Part shown: positions 42,585 to 51,145 of the stretch, piece by piece | Layout of the letters: each line of letters opens with the position of its first letter | Position numbering within the stretch: the stretch's first letter is position 1 | NCBI GenBank assembly: GCA_947476465.1 | Contig: CANJQN010000020.1 | Location: 1 to 64,000 of the forward strand | Direction: 5' to 3' | Origin: Comamonadaceae bacterium | GTDB taxonomy: Bacteria > Pseudomonadota > Gammaproteobacteria > Burkholderiales > Burkholderiaceae_C | Length of the DNA: 64,000 bases | Notes under the pieces: model-generated | What the model was told of the DNA's origin: nothing | Database searches by the model: none | What the model saw: only the letters and a program-made list of their open reading frames with translations | Made by a program: the position numbers and the translations under genes

Positions 42585-43438
42585 GCGGTTCTCCCGCCCA
42601 TCAGCCCCGCCGGCCGCAACAGCAGCACGGCGATCATGATCAGGAAGGTGAACACGTCCTTGAAGGCGAAGCTGACGTAGCTGCCGGTGAATGTCTCGAT
42701 CAGACCGATCAGCAAGCCGCCGACGATGGCGCCCGGCACGCTGCCCAGCCCGCCGAAAATCACAATCACGAAGCTCTTGAGAAGCGGGGCGCTGCCCATC
42801 GTGGGATCAACCGCATACAGCCCGCCGATCAGCGCCCCGGCGGCGCACGCCATCGCGCCAGAGACAGCGAAGGCAAAGCCGATCATCCGGTCAACACTCA
42901 GGCCGATGGCCTCGGCGCCCGCACGGTTCTGCGCCACTGCGCGCAGGGCCTTGCCGATACGCAGGCGGTACAGGATGGCGTAAAGCGCAACCACCAGGAC
43001 GATCATCGTGGCGATGGCCAGCAGACGCTGGTGCGTGACGATGATCTCACCCCATTCGAGGGCGCCGTCCAGGCCCATGTCCATTTGCCGCGGCGCCGTT
43101 CCCCAGAAGTAGATGGCGACCTCGCGCAGCACGTACAGCACGCCGGTGGTCACCAGCAGCGCCTGCAGGTGCGTCCCCCGCATGACCGGCCGCACCGTGA
43201 GCACATAGACCAGAACGCTGGTGAGCGCGATCGCCACCATGCTCACTGGCAGCGCGATGAAAAAGCCGATGTTCAGCTGGGTCATCACGGTCAGCGTGAT
43301 GAACGAGCCCAGCATGAGCAGCTCGCCATAGGCAAAGTTGACCACGCGTGCCACGCCATAGATCAGCGTGAAGCCGAGCGCGCCCAGAGCGTAAATGCTC
43401 CCCAGCACGAGCCCGTTGACCAATTGCTGCTCAAACAT
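42581..43438 (-). CDS. livH: LivH-type ABC transporter permease
   Basis: The 285-residue permease opens with QLVNGLVLGSIYALGALGFT and LIYGVARVVNFAYGELLML, and has RAVAQNRAGAEAIGLSVDRM and GGLGSVPGAIVGGLLIGLIE, all typical of LivH. It is the first gene of the minus-strand operon. A TTGACA-16-GATAAT promoter lies about 80 bases upstream. Confidence 0.9.
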   Translation of the reverse strand: MFEQQLVNGLVLGSIYALGALGFTLIYGVARVVNFAYGELLMLGSFITLTVMTQLNIGFFIALPVSMVAIALTSVLVYVLTVRPVMRGTHLQALLVTTGVLYVLREVAIYFWGTAPRQMDMGLDGALEWGEIIVTHQRLLAIATMIVLVVALYAILYRLRIGKALRAVAQNRAGAEAIGLSVDRMIGFAFAVSGAMACAAGALIGGLYAVDPTMGSAPLLKSFVIVIFGGLGSVPGAIVGGLLIGLIETFTGSYVSFAFKDVFTFLIMIAVLLLRPAGLMGGRTA

Positions 43439-43498
43439 CTTCTAACGCGACACGGCTGAGTTTGACGGCGAATGCCATGACAGTTCGCGATTTGCGAC

Positions 43499-43527
43499 TT
43501 GTAAAAAGTGATATTTTTTCGGATTAT
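43499..43527 (+). promoter_or_regulatory. Candidate promoter of the EthD-thiolase operon
   Basis: TTGTAA (43499-43504), 17 bases, GATTAT (43522-43527) point toward the EthD-like gene at 43583. It lies head-on over the liv promoter, sharing the -10 bases, so the two should compete for polymerase. Confidence 0.5.
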
Positions 43528-43550
43528 CGGGAGTGCGACGGACTTGTCAA
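43523..43550 (-). promoter_or_regulatory. Promoter of the liv-catabolic operon
   Basis: On the minus strand, TTGACA (43550-43545), 16 bases, GATAAT (43528-43523) form a strong sigma70-type promoter pointing to livH. Its -10 occupies the same bases as the -10 of the divergent plus-strand promoter. Confidence 0.65.
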
Positions 43551-43582
43551 CGCACTTCGTGGTTTGCAAAGGGTAACTACCA

Positions 43583-44317
43583 ATGGCCGAACAGTTCAAG
43601 AAAATTGCGTTCCTCGCGCCAAGGCCCGGCATGACCGACGCCGAGTTTCGCCAGTACTGGCGGCAAGTGCACGGCCCACTGGTGGCCGGATCGCCCGGCT
43701 ACCAAGCCTACCGCCACAGGTATGTCCAGAACCATATCCTGGCTGCCGGGCCCCTTGGCAGCGCACCGGCCTTTTCCGGCATGGCCGAGTTCTGGCTTCC
43801 GGGCGACAACGAGGACGAATTCGCCACGACGGCGATCTACCAGGACCGCATTCGAATCGACGAGCTGTGCTTTATCGACATGGACAATACGGTGTCGATG
43901 TCGGCCGTGGAAACGATCGTTAAACCGGGCCACGGCCCCGTAAAACTGGTGGCGCTGTCGGCGCGGCGCCCCGGTCTGGCGCTGGCAGACTTTCACGCCG
44001 CCGTGAGCTCAGCGTATCGCCAGGCCGTGCTTGGCGCGCCCGGCGTTGGCGATCGCATCCTTGGTTGGACCGTCAACCGCATCGTCGAAGGGTCGTTTCG
44101 CCTGCCGGGCGGCCGCATGACCGGCGCCTTGCCAATCGACTGCATCGATGAAATGTGGTTTGACTCGCCGGCGCAAGCGCGTGCGGCCTTCGGCTCGGAC
44201 GGTTATCTCAAAGCCGTTGCACCTATTGCGCAGCAGGTGTTTTCCGAACCGGGCTGCCAGTCGTTCCTGGCCGAAGAACTGGTTTTCTTCGATGGCGGCC
44301 GGCCGGTCATGCCCTGA
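43583..44317 (+). CDS. EthD-domain protein
   Basis: The 244-residue protein contains an EthD-type dimeric alpha/beta-barrel: FLAPRPGMTDAEFRQYWRQV, HGPLVAGSPGYQAYRHRYV, then a second half of similar size (LSARRPGLALADFHAAVSSA, IDCIDEMWFDSPAQARAAF), suggesting two fused copies. EthD-like proteins occur in ether and lactone catabolic loci and include decarboxylases and cyclases. It leads the plus-strand operon. Confidence 0.8.
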   Translation: MAEQFKKIAFLAPRPGMTDAEFRQYWRQVHGPLVAGSPGYQAYRHRYVQNHILAAGPLGSAPAFSGMAEFWLPGDNEDEFATTAIYQDRIRIDELCFIDMDNTVSMSAVETIVKPGHGPVKLVALSARRPGLALADFHAAVSSAYRQAVLGAPGVGDRILGWTVNRIVEGSFRLPGGRMTGALPIDCIDEMWFDSPAQARAAFGSDGYLKAVAPIAQQVFSEPGCQSFLAEELVFFDGGRPVMP

Positions 44318-44416
44318 CCCGGCCGCCACTGCTTTGGCAGCGGGAGTTGTTGACACCGGATGGCTTGACGCCATAATCCGAATCGGAATCGACTTTTAAG
44401 GTTCGCGAGGAACTTC

Positions 44417-45541
44417 ATGGTTTTGAACAGCAAGCCTGGGCGCGTAGGTATCGCGTCGACCGCGCAGACCGCCTGGCTGCCGGCCTGGTCCAATGCGCAA
44501 CACATCGATCTGATCTCGTCGGTGGTCCAGCGCGCCCTCAAAGCCAGCGGCCTGCGCATCAGCGACGTCGACTTTGTGATCGACAGCGGAAGCGACGTGC
44601 TCGACGGACGCAGCATCTCCAACTGCGGCTTTCTCGGCGCCATGGGGGCGCACCACAAAGAGGAATCCCGCGTGGAAGATGACGGCCTGTGGGCCGCGCT
44701 TTACGGCGTCAACAAGATCGCCAGCGGCTCCGCCGATGTCGGCTTGATCATCGCGTATTCCAAGCCTTCCGAATCCGACGTTTCCAAGTTTTATTCGACA
44801 CTGGCCGACCCGTTCTGCCAGCGGCCGGTCGGCCTGAACGATGTCACCGCCTCGGGCTTGCTGGCGCGGCGCTACGCCCAGCAGCACGGCGTGGGGGAAG
44901 AGGCGTTCGCCAAGGTGGCCGCCAAGGCATGGGAGCGTGCGTGCGCGAATCCGAATGTTTCAACCGAGGCGGCGCCGTCGGTCGATGAGATCATGGCGTC
45001 GCCCGAAGTGGCCTCCCCCCTGCGCCAGCTGATGATGGCCCGCCCTCTGGACGGCGCGGTCGCCATCATTTTGGCGAGCGAGAAGTTCGCGCGGCGCGTC
45101 ACACCCACGCCGGTGTGGGTGACGGGCATGGGCGCCGCCATGGACGGCAACGTCTTCGCGATGCGCAGCAACACGCTTGACGCCTGCGCTGCGGCGGCAC
45201 GCATGGCGTACACGAAAGCCGGCGTCACGCCGGCCAGCTTTGGCTTCGCCGAGCTGAGCGCGACGTCCGCCGTCACCGAGCTGATGACGGTCGAGGCTCT
45301 AGGCCTGGCCGAGCCCGGCCGCGGCCTTGCCGCATACCTGGGGGCAGGCATTCCCATCAATCCATCCGGCGGCGCACTGCCAGCCAATCCGATCATGGCC
45401 ACCGGGCTGGTACGGCTGGCCGAGGCCGCCGAGCGTCTCTGGGCGACGGGCGGGACGGGCGGTGGCGGGGGCAGCGCGCTGGTGCACGCCAGCTCAGGCC
45501 TCGGTGCGCAATCGCACTGCGTTTTCGTCGTGGAGGTCTGA
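44417..45541 (+). CDS. Thiolase-like protein, first of a pair
   Basis: The 374-residue protein has the thiolase fold: RVGIASTAQTAWLPAWSNAQ, DVDFVIDSGSDVLDG, NKIASGSADVGLIIAYSKPS and the C-terminal NPSGGALPANPIMATGLVRL. The nucleophilic Cys of thiolases is not seen: the position before the GLxAL helix reads EDDGLWAAL. The GHPxG histidine is Asn (ANPIMATG). It probably works as one subunit with the neighbouring thiolase-like protein and DUF35 partner. A structural or regulatory subunit, or an aldolase-like role, are both possible. Confidence 0.8.
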   Translation: MVLNSKPGRVGIASTAQTAWLPAWSNAQHIDLISSVVQRALKASGLRISDVDFVIDSGSDVLDGRSISNCGFLGAMGAHHKEESRVEDDGLWAALYGVNKIASGSADVGLIIAYSKPSESDVSKFYSTLADPFCQRPVGLNDVTASGLLARRYAQQHGVGEEAFAKVAAKAWERACANPNVSTEAAPSVDEIMASPEVASPLRQLMMARPLDGAVAIILASEKFARRVTPTPVWVTGMGAAMDGNVFAMRSNTLDACAAAARMAYTKAGVTPASFGFAELSATSAVTELMTVEALGLAEPGRGLAAYLGAGIPINPSGGALPANPIMATGLVRLAEAAERLWATGGTGGGGGSALVHASSGLGAQSHCVFVVEV

Positions 45542-45546
45542 GAACC

Positions 45547-46698
45547 ATGAGCCGCATAGCCATCATCGGTGTCGGGCAGACACACCACCAGCGCCGGCGT
45601 GCCGACGTGAACGTGCCAGGGCTTGTGCGCGAAGCGGTCAAGCGCGCGCTCGCCGATGCAAAACTCACAATGGACGACATTGATTCCGTCGTCGTCGCCA
45701 GCGGGCCGGTGCTTTTCGCCGCCGTCAACCAGCCCGAGAAATGGGTCGTCGACGCAATCGGCGCCCGGGGCAAACCCGTCGTGCGCATCACCAGCGGCGG
45801 CGGCACCGGCTTCGCGGGTGCCCTGGGCGCCTATTACCAGGTGGCCGGCGGGTTCGCCCGGCGCGTGCTGGTCGTCGCGTATGACAAGCTGTCCGAAGGG
45901 GCCCTGCAGGCGTCCATCTCCAGCCTGTACGACCCGTTCTGGGGGCGCGACTTCGCCGTCGGCATCATGGGCTTTTCCGCAGCCTACTGGCGCGCCCGGA
46001 TGGACAAGCTGGGCCACACCGAAGAAGCCGCGGCGCATGTCGTCGTGAAGAACCTCGGCAATGCCAAGCTCAATCCATACGCGCACGTCAGCAAGGACGT
46101 CACGGTCGATGACGTGTTGAAGTCCAAGCCTTTGGCCTGGCCCATCAAATTGCTCGACGTCCCCCCTATTTCCGACGGCGCTGCCGCGATTGTGCTGTCG
46201 GGCGAAGAGCTTGCGCACCACTCGACATCCAATCCCGCCTTCATCCGCGGCATTGCCTACTGCGCCGAGGCCGACAACGCGCCTTCGCGGTCGATGCTCA
46301 TGTCCGAACCGCTCGCGCACGCCGCGCGTGTCGTCTATCGCGCCAGCGGCATCACGAACCCGCGGCGCCAACTCGATGTTGTCGAAGTGCAAGAGCCCTA
46401 CAGCTGCTTCGAGCTGAGCTACTACGAGAGCCTGGGCCTGTGCCCGCTCGGCCAGGTGGCCCCCTTCGTAAAGTCAGGGGCGACACAGATGACGGGAGAC
46501 ATTCCGGTGAACCCGTCCGGTGGTTGTCTGGGCGCCAACCCGATCGGGGCCGCCGGACTGATCCGCCTGATCGAAGCGAGTTTGCAGGTCACCGGACGAG
46601 CCGGGGAACACCAGATTGCGGGCGCCAGGATCGCCGCGGCGCAGACGGGCGGTGGCTGGGCCAACCTGCGCGGGCTGGCTGTCGTCAGCGCCGACTAG
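45547..46698 (+). CDS. Thiolase-like protein, second of a pair
   Basis: The 383-residue protein starts five bases after the first. It has IAIIGVGQTHHQRRRADVNV, VVRITSGGGTGFAGALGAYY, DVVEVQEPYSCFELSYYESL and NPSGGCLGANPIGAAGLIRL, ending in RIAAAQTGGGWANLRGLAVV. Like its partner it lacks the canonical active-site Cys at the helix start (SGGGTGF). Conserved Cys residues occur near EPYSCFE and GGCLGAN. The two genes and the DUF35 gene form a coupled trio. Confidence 0.8.
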   Translation: MSRIAIIGVGQTHHQRRRADVNVPGLVREAVKRALADAKLTMDDIDSVVVASGPVLFAAVNQPEKWVVDAIGARGKPVVRITSGGGTGFAGALGAYYQVAGGFARRVLVVAYDKLSEGALQASISSLYDPFWGRDFAVGIMGFSAAYWRARMDKLGHTEEAAAHVVVKNLGNAKLNPYAHVSKDVTVDDVLKSKPLAWPIKLLDVPPISDGAAAIVLSGEELAHHSTSNPAFIRGIAYCAEADNAPSRSMLMSEPLAHAARVVYRASGITNPRRQLDVVEVQEPYSCFELSYYESLGLCPLGQVAPFVKSGATQMTGDIPVNPSGGCLGANPIGAAGLIRLIEASLQVTGRAGEHQIAGARIAAAQTGGGWANLRGLAVVSAD

Positions 46699-46737
46699 CG
46701 CGTTGGCCCATCGCCTCCCGACGAAAGGAATCAATCC

Positions 46738-47682
46738 ATGTACCAGTCTCCCGGCACCTTCCCACTGGACCTGCCTCCGCTGGAGAGCACCATCTCGCTG
46801 CCCTATCGGCTCACGCCTGGCAAGTCCACCGGCACTTTTCTTGCCGAGCTTCGGGCCAAGCGCATCGTCGCGACCCGCTGCACGCAGTGCGGCCGCATCG
46901 AAGTGCCGGCGCAGGACACCTGCCACTGCGGCTGTGACGAGCTTGAGTTCGTGCAGCTCGCACCGACCGGCACGCTGACCAGCTTCACCCGCACTCCTGA
47001 ATTCACGCTGGGGCTCATTCGCCTGGACGGCGCCGATTGCGACCTGCTGCACCGGCTCGTCGAGCCGCCGGCCGGCGCTGGCTGGGCAGAGGGCCAGCGC
47101 GTGGCGGCGCAGTGGAGCGACAACCCCACTGGAGAGATGACAGACCTCGTTGGGTTCCGCGCGGACAGTGCACCGGCTCCTGCCGCCCCCACCGTGCCCC
47201 AAGCCCTGACCGACGCTCTGGCCCCGCTCGACAGCCTAGCCGCCTCCCTGACCCTGCACTACAAGCATGCGCGCGGCCCCTACTATGGGCGCCTGTTCGA
47301 TGAGATGCAGACCGGCGGGCGCATCATGGGCGTGCGTTGCCCCAGTTGCCAGAGCGTGTTGCTGCCGCCGCGGGAACTGTGCGACATCTGCTACGTGAAG
47401 ACCGGTACCTGGGTGGATGTGGCCGACACGGGTGTGTTGCTCGCCTTCTCGATCATCCACCTCAAGTTCGTCGGCCAGTTCCGCGATCCACCCTACGTGT
47501 ACGCCGAGATCATGCTGGACGGCGCGTCGACCAAGGTGATCCACATGCTGGAAGGGGTTGATGTCGAGACGGCGCCGCAATGGCTCAAACCCGGCGCGCG
47601 CGTCAAGGCCGTCTGGAAGGACACCCTGCGCGGCTCCATGAACGACATCTCGCACTTCGAGCTGATCGCACAGAAAGACTGA
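46738..47682 (+). CDS. Tandem DUF35 Zn-ribbon/OB-fold protein
   Basis: The 314-residue protein carries two DUF35 units. The first zinc ribbon is CTQCGRIEVPAQDTCHCGC at about 44-62. The second, CPSCQSVLLPPRELCDIC, is at about 202-219, followed by its own OB-fold (VLLAFSIIHLKFVGQF). Most family members have one unit of about 130-150 residues, so this is a fusion that could contact both thiolase-like proteins at once. It follows them by 39 bases. Confidence 0.84.
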   Translation: MYQSPGTFPLDLPPLESTISLPYRLTPGKSTGTFLAELRAKRIVATRCTQCGRIEVPAQDTCHCGCDELEFVQLAPTGTLTSFTRTPEFTLGLIRLDGADCDLLHRLVEPPAGAGWAEGQRVAAQWSDNPTGEMTDLVGFRADSAPAPAAPTVPQALTDALAPLDSLAASLTLHYKHARGPYYGRLFDEMQTGGRIMGVRCPSCQSVLLPPRELCDICYVKTGTWVDVADTGVLLAFSIIHLKFVGQFRDPPYVYAEIMLDGASTKVIHMLEGVDVETAPQWLKPGARVKAVWKDTLRGSMNDISHFELIAQKD

Positions 47683-47713
47683 CCCACGCGTCACCCGCTC
47701 CGGCCCTACCTAC

Positions 47714-49081
47714 ATGACCGACCCCACCGGTGCCCCGACCCGCCAGGCCGATGCCGTCCATAGCGTAAAGGTGTCCGTCGAAACCGACGGCGACGTACTC
47801 GTCATCACCATCCGCAACCCGCCGATCAACGCCGGCTCGCTGGCGGTACGCCAGGGCGTGCTGGCGGGCATCGCGTGCCTGTCCGCAGATGACTCGCTGG
47901 TGGCTGGCGTGATCATCGGCGGCGGCACCACCTTCATCGCCGGGTCCGACCTGCGCGAATTCGGCCAGCCGCTCCAAGACCCGCAGTTGCCGGCGGTCAT
48001 CGCCGCGATCGAGGCATGCCCCAAGCCTGTTGTGGCCGCCATTCACGGCGCCGCGCTCGGCGGAGGGTTCGAGTTGGCGCTCGGATGCGACGCGCGCGTC
48101 GCCTCCCGCAAGGCCGTGGTCGGGCTGCCCGAAGTCACGCTGGGCATGCTTCCCGGCGCCGGCGGCACGCAGCGGCTGCCACGGATCGTCGGCTGCGCCA
48201 AGTCCATCGACCTGGTGTGTTCGGGTGAGCGCGTCGAGACCGCGGCCGCTGCGGGGCTGGGCGTCGTTGACGCCATCGCTGAAGGTGACCTGCGGGAGGC
48301 CGCAGTGGCGTTCGCACTCAGCATGAAGAAAAAGCGCCGGTTGCGCGATGAGGCACCCAAGGCCGATGCGCCCGAAGTGGTCGAGGCGGCGGTACAGGCT
48401 GCACTGCAGGCTGGCCGCGATCGGCCGTGGGTGAAGTCGGCCATTGAGCGGGTTCTCGCAGCGCGCAGTGAGCCGATCGACGAAGGCCTGACCAAGGAAC
48501 GCGCGCTGTTCCAGCACTACCGCCAGGCGCCGGAGGCGGCGGCGTTGCGCCACCTGTTTTTCGCCGAGCGTGAAGCGGCCCGACATCCTCTATCGATCGA
48601 ATCCGGGGCGCTCATCGGCGAGCGCATCAACGACGCTTGTCGGCGCCAGTGCGAGCAGATGCTGACGGAGGGCGCCACCCCCGCGCGGATTGACCAGGCG
48701 CTGCAGGCCTTCGGATTCGCGACGGGGCCTTTTGGGCCTGAGATGCCGCGCGCGGTCGCGCGGCTTGATCACGCCGCGGCCGAAAAGCGCATCCCCCAGC
48801 GCGAAATCACGGACGCGCAGATCGTCCGGCGCGCACTGATGGCGATGGCGAACGAGGCCGCACACCTGCTGTCCGAAGGGGTCGCCGCGCGGGCGTCCAA
48901 CATCGACCTCACCATGGTCCAAGCGCATGGCTTTCCGCGCTGGGAAGGCGGGCCGGCGTACCAGGCGGAACGCCTGGGACGGGATGCACTGGAGACCGAG
49001 CTCAACCAGCTGGCGGCGGTTGGCGGCGCCGGCTTCCGGCGAGCGGACACGCATCTGCTTTTCGGCGCGGGCGCGGCCTAA
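47714..49081 (+). CDS. Enoyl-CoA hydratase fused to 3HCDH C-domain, NAD domain absent
   Basis: The 455-residue protein has an N-terminal crotonase domain with both catalytic Glu (AALGGGFELALGCDARVA and LPEVTLGMLPGAGGTQRLP) and a central linker (RHLFFAEREAARHP). It then goes straight into the C-terminal domain of 3-hydroxyacyl-CoA dehydrogenase (ERINDACRRQCEQMLTEGAT, then ARIDQALQAFGFATGPFGPE) and a second half (MAMANEAAHLLSEGVAARAS, then MVQAHGFPRWEGGPAYQAER). FadB-type proteins are about 700 residues and have a roughly 180-residue Rossmann domain at this junction. It is gone, with the frame intact. The protein should hydrate enoyl-CoA but not oxidise the product. An in-frame deletion is likely; a deliberate short form cannot be excluded. 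Confidence 0.82.
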   Translation: MTDPTGAPTRQADAVHSVKVSVETDGDVLVITIRNPPINAGSLAVRQGVLAGIACLSADDSLVAGVIIGGGTTFIAGSDLREFGQPLQDPQLPAVIAAIEACPKPVVAAIHGAALGGGFELALGCDARVASRKAVVGLPEVTLGMLPGAGGTQRLPRIVGCAKSIDLVCSGERVETAAAAGLGVVDAIAEGDLREAAVAFALSMKKKRRLRDEAPKADAPEVVEAAVQAALQAGRDRPWVKSAIERVLAARSEPIDEGLTKERALFQHYRQAPEAAALRHLFFAEREAARHPLSIESGALIGERINDACRRQCEQMLTEGATPARIDQALQAFGFATGPFGPEMPRAVARLDHAAAEKRIPQREITDAQIVRRALMAMANEAAHLLSEGVAARASNIDLTMVQAHGFPRWEGGPAYQAERLGRDALETELNQLAAVGGAGFRRADTHLLFGAGAA

Positions 49082-49815
49082 CCTTCCAAGGCTGCGGTGC
49101 GCGCGCGTGCGCCCCGGCCACTGCGTGGTTTGGCGGGCGCGACGGGCTGCGCCGGTGCGAGAAGGGTCAGCAGCCGCTCGATCGAGGAACTGGCCGCCTT
49201 CATCACGTCCCTCGGATTGCGGTAAAGCAGCCAGGTCGCAATGAGCTGGTTGATGCTGCCCAGGAAGATGGTCATCGTTTCGTACGGATTTCCCATCTCC
49301 CATTCGCCCAGGCGCGCACCGTCGACGATCAACTCCTGCAGAACCTTTGCATAGTCGTCCAGAATCTCCCGTACCACCGCCTTCTCCACCATCACGCTGG
49401 GCCAGATCTCGAGGTAGAGCGTTCGGGACCATTCCTGGTTGCGCCGTGCGAAATCCACCGTCAGCCATAGAAACAGTCGCACGCGGTCCCTTGCCGACGC
49501 CAGGGTGCGGGCCTTGCCTTCGAACTCCTGCAGGAACGCCGTCACGTGCGGCACCGGAAGGCCGTACGCGATGTCCTCCTTGTCGGTGAAGTAGTCGTAG
49601 ACCGAGGACAGCGGCACGCCGGCCTCGGCCGCGACGTCGGCGAGGCGGGCGCGTGTGACACCGTCGCGCGCGAAGACCCGCGTCGCGGCCTTCACAATCT
49701 CGGCCCGTCGCGCGCGGCTGCGCTCTTGCTTGGGAAGATCCGACTCCGTCTGCGCGCGCTCCACCGCCGCGGTCAGGAGCGTCTTCCATTTCGGCTCGGT
49801 GCCCGCTGCTGTCAT
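49078..49815 (-). CDS. TetR/AcrR-family transcriptional regulator
   Basis: The 245-residue regulator has an HTH domain: ARRAEIVKAATRVFARDGVT, ARLADVAAEAGVPLSSVYDY, FTDKEDIAYGL. The C-terminal domain is helical, with a basic Ala/Pro-rich tail. It converges on the hydratase fusion, overlapping it by four bases. A small dyad (ATCAC, 7 bases, GTGAT; 49851-49867) lies upstream of its start. It probably controls the catabolic locus to its left, but no binding site is established. Confidence 0.88.
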   Translation of the reverse strand: MTAAGTEPKWKTLLTAAVERAQTESDLPKQERSRARRAEIVKAATRVFARDGVTRARLADVAAEAGVPLSSVYDYFTDKEDIAYGLPVPHVTAFLQEFEGKARTLASARDRVRLFLWLTVDFARRNQEWSRTLYLEIWPSVMVEKAVVREILDDYAKVLQELIVDGARLGEWEMGNPYETMTIFLGSINQLIATWLLYRNPRDVMKAASSSIERLLTLLAPAQPVAPAKPRSGRGARARTAALEG

Positions 49816-49850
49816 GTTGGTATCGGCCTGTCTGAGATTTTTCCGAATTT

Positions 49851-49867
49851 ATCACGGCTTCAGTGAT
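49851..49867. promoter_or_regulatory. Small dyad upstream of the TetR gene
   Basis: ATCAC, seven bases, GTGAT forms a short perfect inverted repeat 36 bases from the TetR start. It could be an autoregulatory operator. The rest of the 256-base gap up to 50071 shows no gene. Confidence 0.3.
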
Positions 49868-50071
49868 CGCGCGTGCGGGTGCCAGGCTCTTCAATGGGCC
49901 AGTTCAACGAATGAGAAGCCCCCTGAAACACATGAAACCACACCGAAGCGGCTGCGCTACGACAGGCACGGCGTCGCTTCAAGAAATCCGATTGATTTTC
50001 TGGTTAAAGCGTCTTGGTTCCGGCCGGGACGCCAGAGCGACACGAGCGTGGCGCGGGGAGTCACTCCGCGC

Positions 50072-51052
50072 TCAAGCAGCCTCCGCCGCAATCTCATAAG
50101 AGCGCAGCCTGGCCTGATGGTTAAAGATCTGCGAGGTGATCATCAGCTCGTCGGCGCCGGTGCGCTCAATGAACGCTTGCACACTCTGTCCCACCGTGGC
50201 CGGCGAGCCGACGGCGCTGCATGAGCGCACATCCTCCAGCAAGGCGCGGGCCTGCGGGGGCAAGGCCTCCAGGTAGCCGGGCAGCGGCGGCGGCAGCTTC
50301 GACGGGCGGCCGGTGCGCAGATTGACGAAGGCCTGCTGGCTCGATGTCGCGAGCACGGCGGCCTCTTCGTCGGTGTCGGCCGCGAAAACATTGAAGCCCA
50401 GCATCACATAGGGCTTGTCCAATTGCGCGGACGGCCTGAAGTTGGCGCGGTACAGCGCAACCGCCTGCATCATCTGCGCCGGTGCGAAGTGCGATGCAAA
50501 AGCGTAGGGCAGGCCCAAGGCGGCGGCGAGCTGGGCGCCGAACAGGCTGGAGCCCAGAATCCACACCGGCACCTTCAGCCCCCGGCCCGGCACCGCCCGA
50601 ATGGCCTGCCGGGGCTCGTCGGACATGAGGTCCATCAGCTCCACCACATCTTGCGGAAATCCATCCGGATCGGACGCCAGGTCGCGGCGCAGCGCCCGCG
50701 AGGTGGCCTGGTCGGAGCCCGGCGCGCGACCCAGGCCGAGGTCGATGCGGCCGGGGTAGAGCGATTCGAGCGTGCCAAACTGCTCGGCAATCACCAGCGG
50801 CGAGTGATTGGGCAGCATGATGCCGCCCGCCCCCACCCGGATCGTGCGCGTGCCGCCGGCCACATGGCCGATCAGCACCGCCGTGGCGGCGCTGGCAATG
50901 CCCGGCATGCCATGGTGCTCGGCCAGCCAGAAGCGCCGGTACCCCAGCCGCTCGGCATGCTGCGCGAGTTCGAGTGAGTTGCGAAACGATCCGGCGGCAT
51001 CGCTGCCTTCGGTGATCGGGGCCAGGTCGAGGACGGAAAGCAAAGGGGACAT
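50072..51052 (-). CDS. LLM-class flavin-dependent oxidoreductase
   Basis: The 326-residue protein starts at 51052 ([20 protein letters not shown]); the ORF-track start adds 64 unrelated residues that overlap the divergent MFS gene. It matches the luciferase-like monooxygenase group (MsnO8 type): [61 protein letters not shown] flavin-using oxygenase or reductase; the substrate is unknown. It is divergent from the MFS gene. Confidence 0.88.
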   Translation of the reverse strand: MSPLLSVLDLAPITEGSDAAGSFRNSLELAQHAERLGYRRFWLAEHHGMPGIASAATAVLIGHVAGGTRTIRVGAGGIMLPNHSPLVIAEQFGTLESLYPGRIDLGLGRAPGSDQATSRALRRDLASDPDGFPQDVVELMDLMSDEPRQAIRAVPGRGLKVPVWILGSSLFGAQLAAALGLPYAFASHFAPAQMMQAVALYRANFRPSAQLDKPYVMLGFNVFAADTDEEAAVLATSSQQAFVNLRTGRPSKLPPPLPGYLEALPPQARALLEDVRSCSAVGSPATVGQSVQAFIERTGADELMITSQIFNHQARLRSYEIAAEAA

Positions 51053-51145
51053 CGCAGGTATGTGGGGTTGATCTGGCGATACACAAGCGGAGTCTGGGCA
51101 TCGGCCCTTGCGTATACCTCGAATGCCCCGTGAGAATAAGCCAAC

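Noticed and set aside
44872-46392. 506-residue minus-strand ORF
   Set aside because: Antisense to the two thiolase-like genes, with no ribosome site or family motif.
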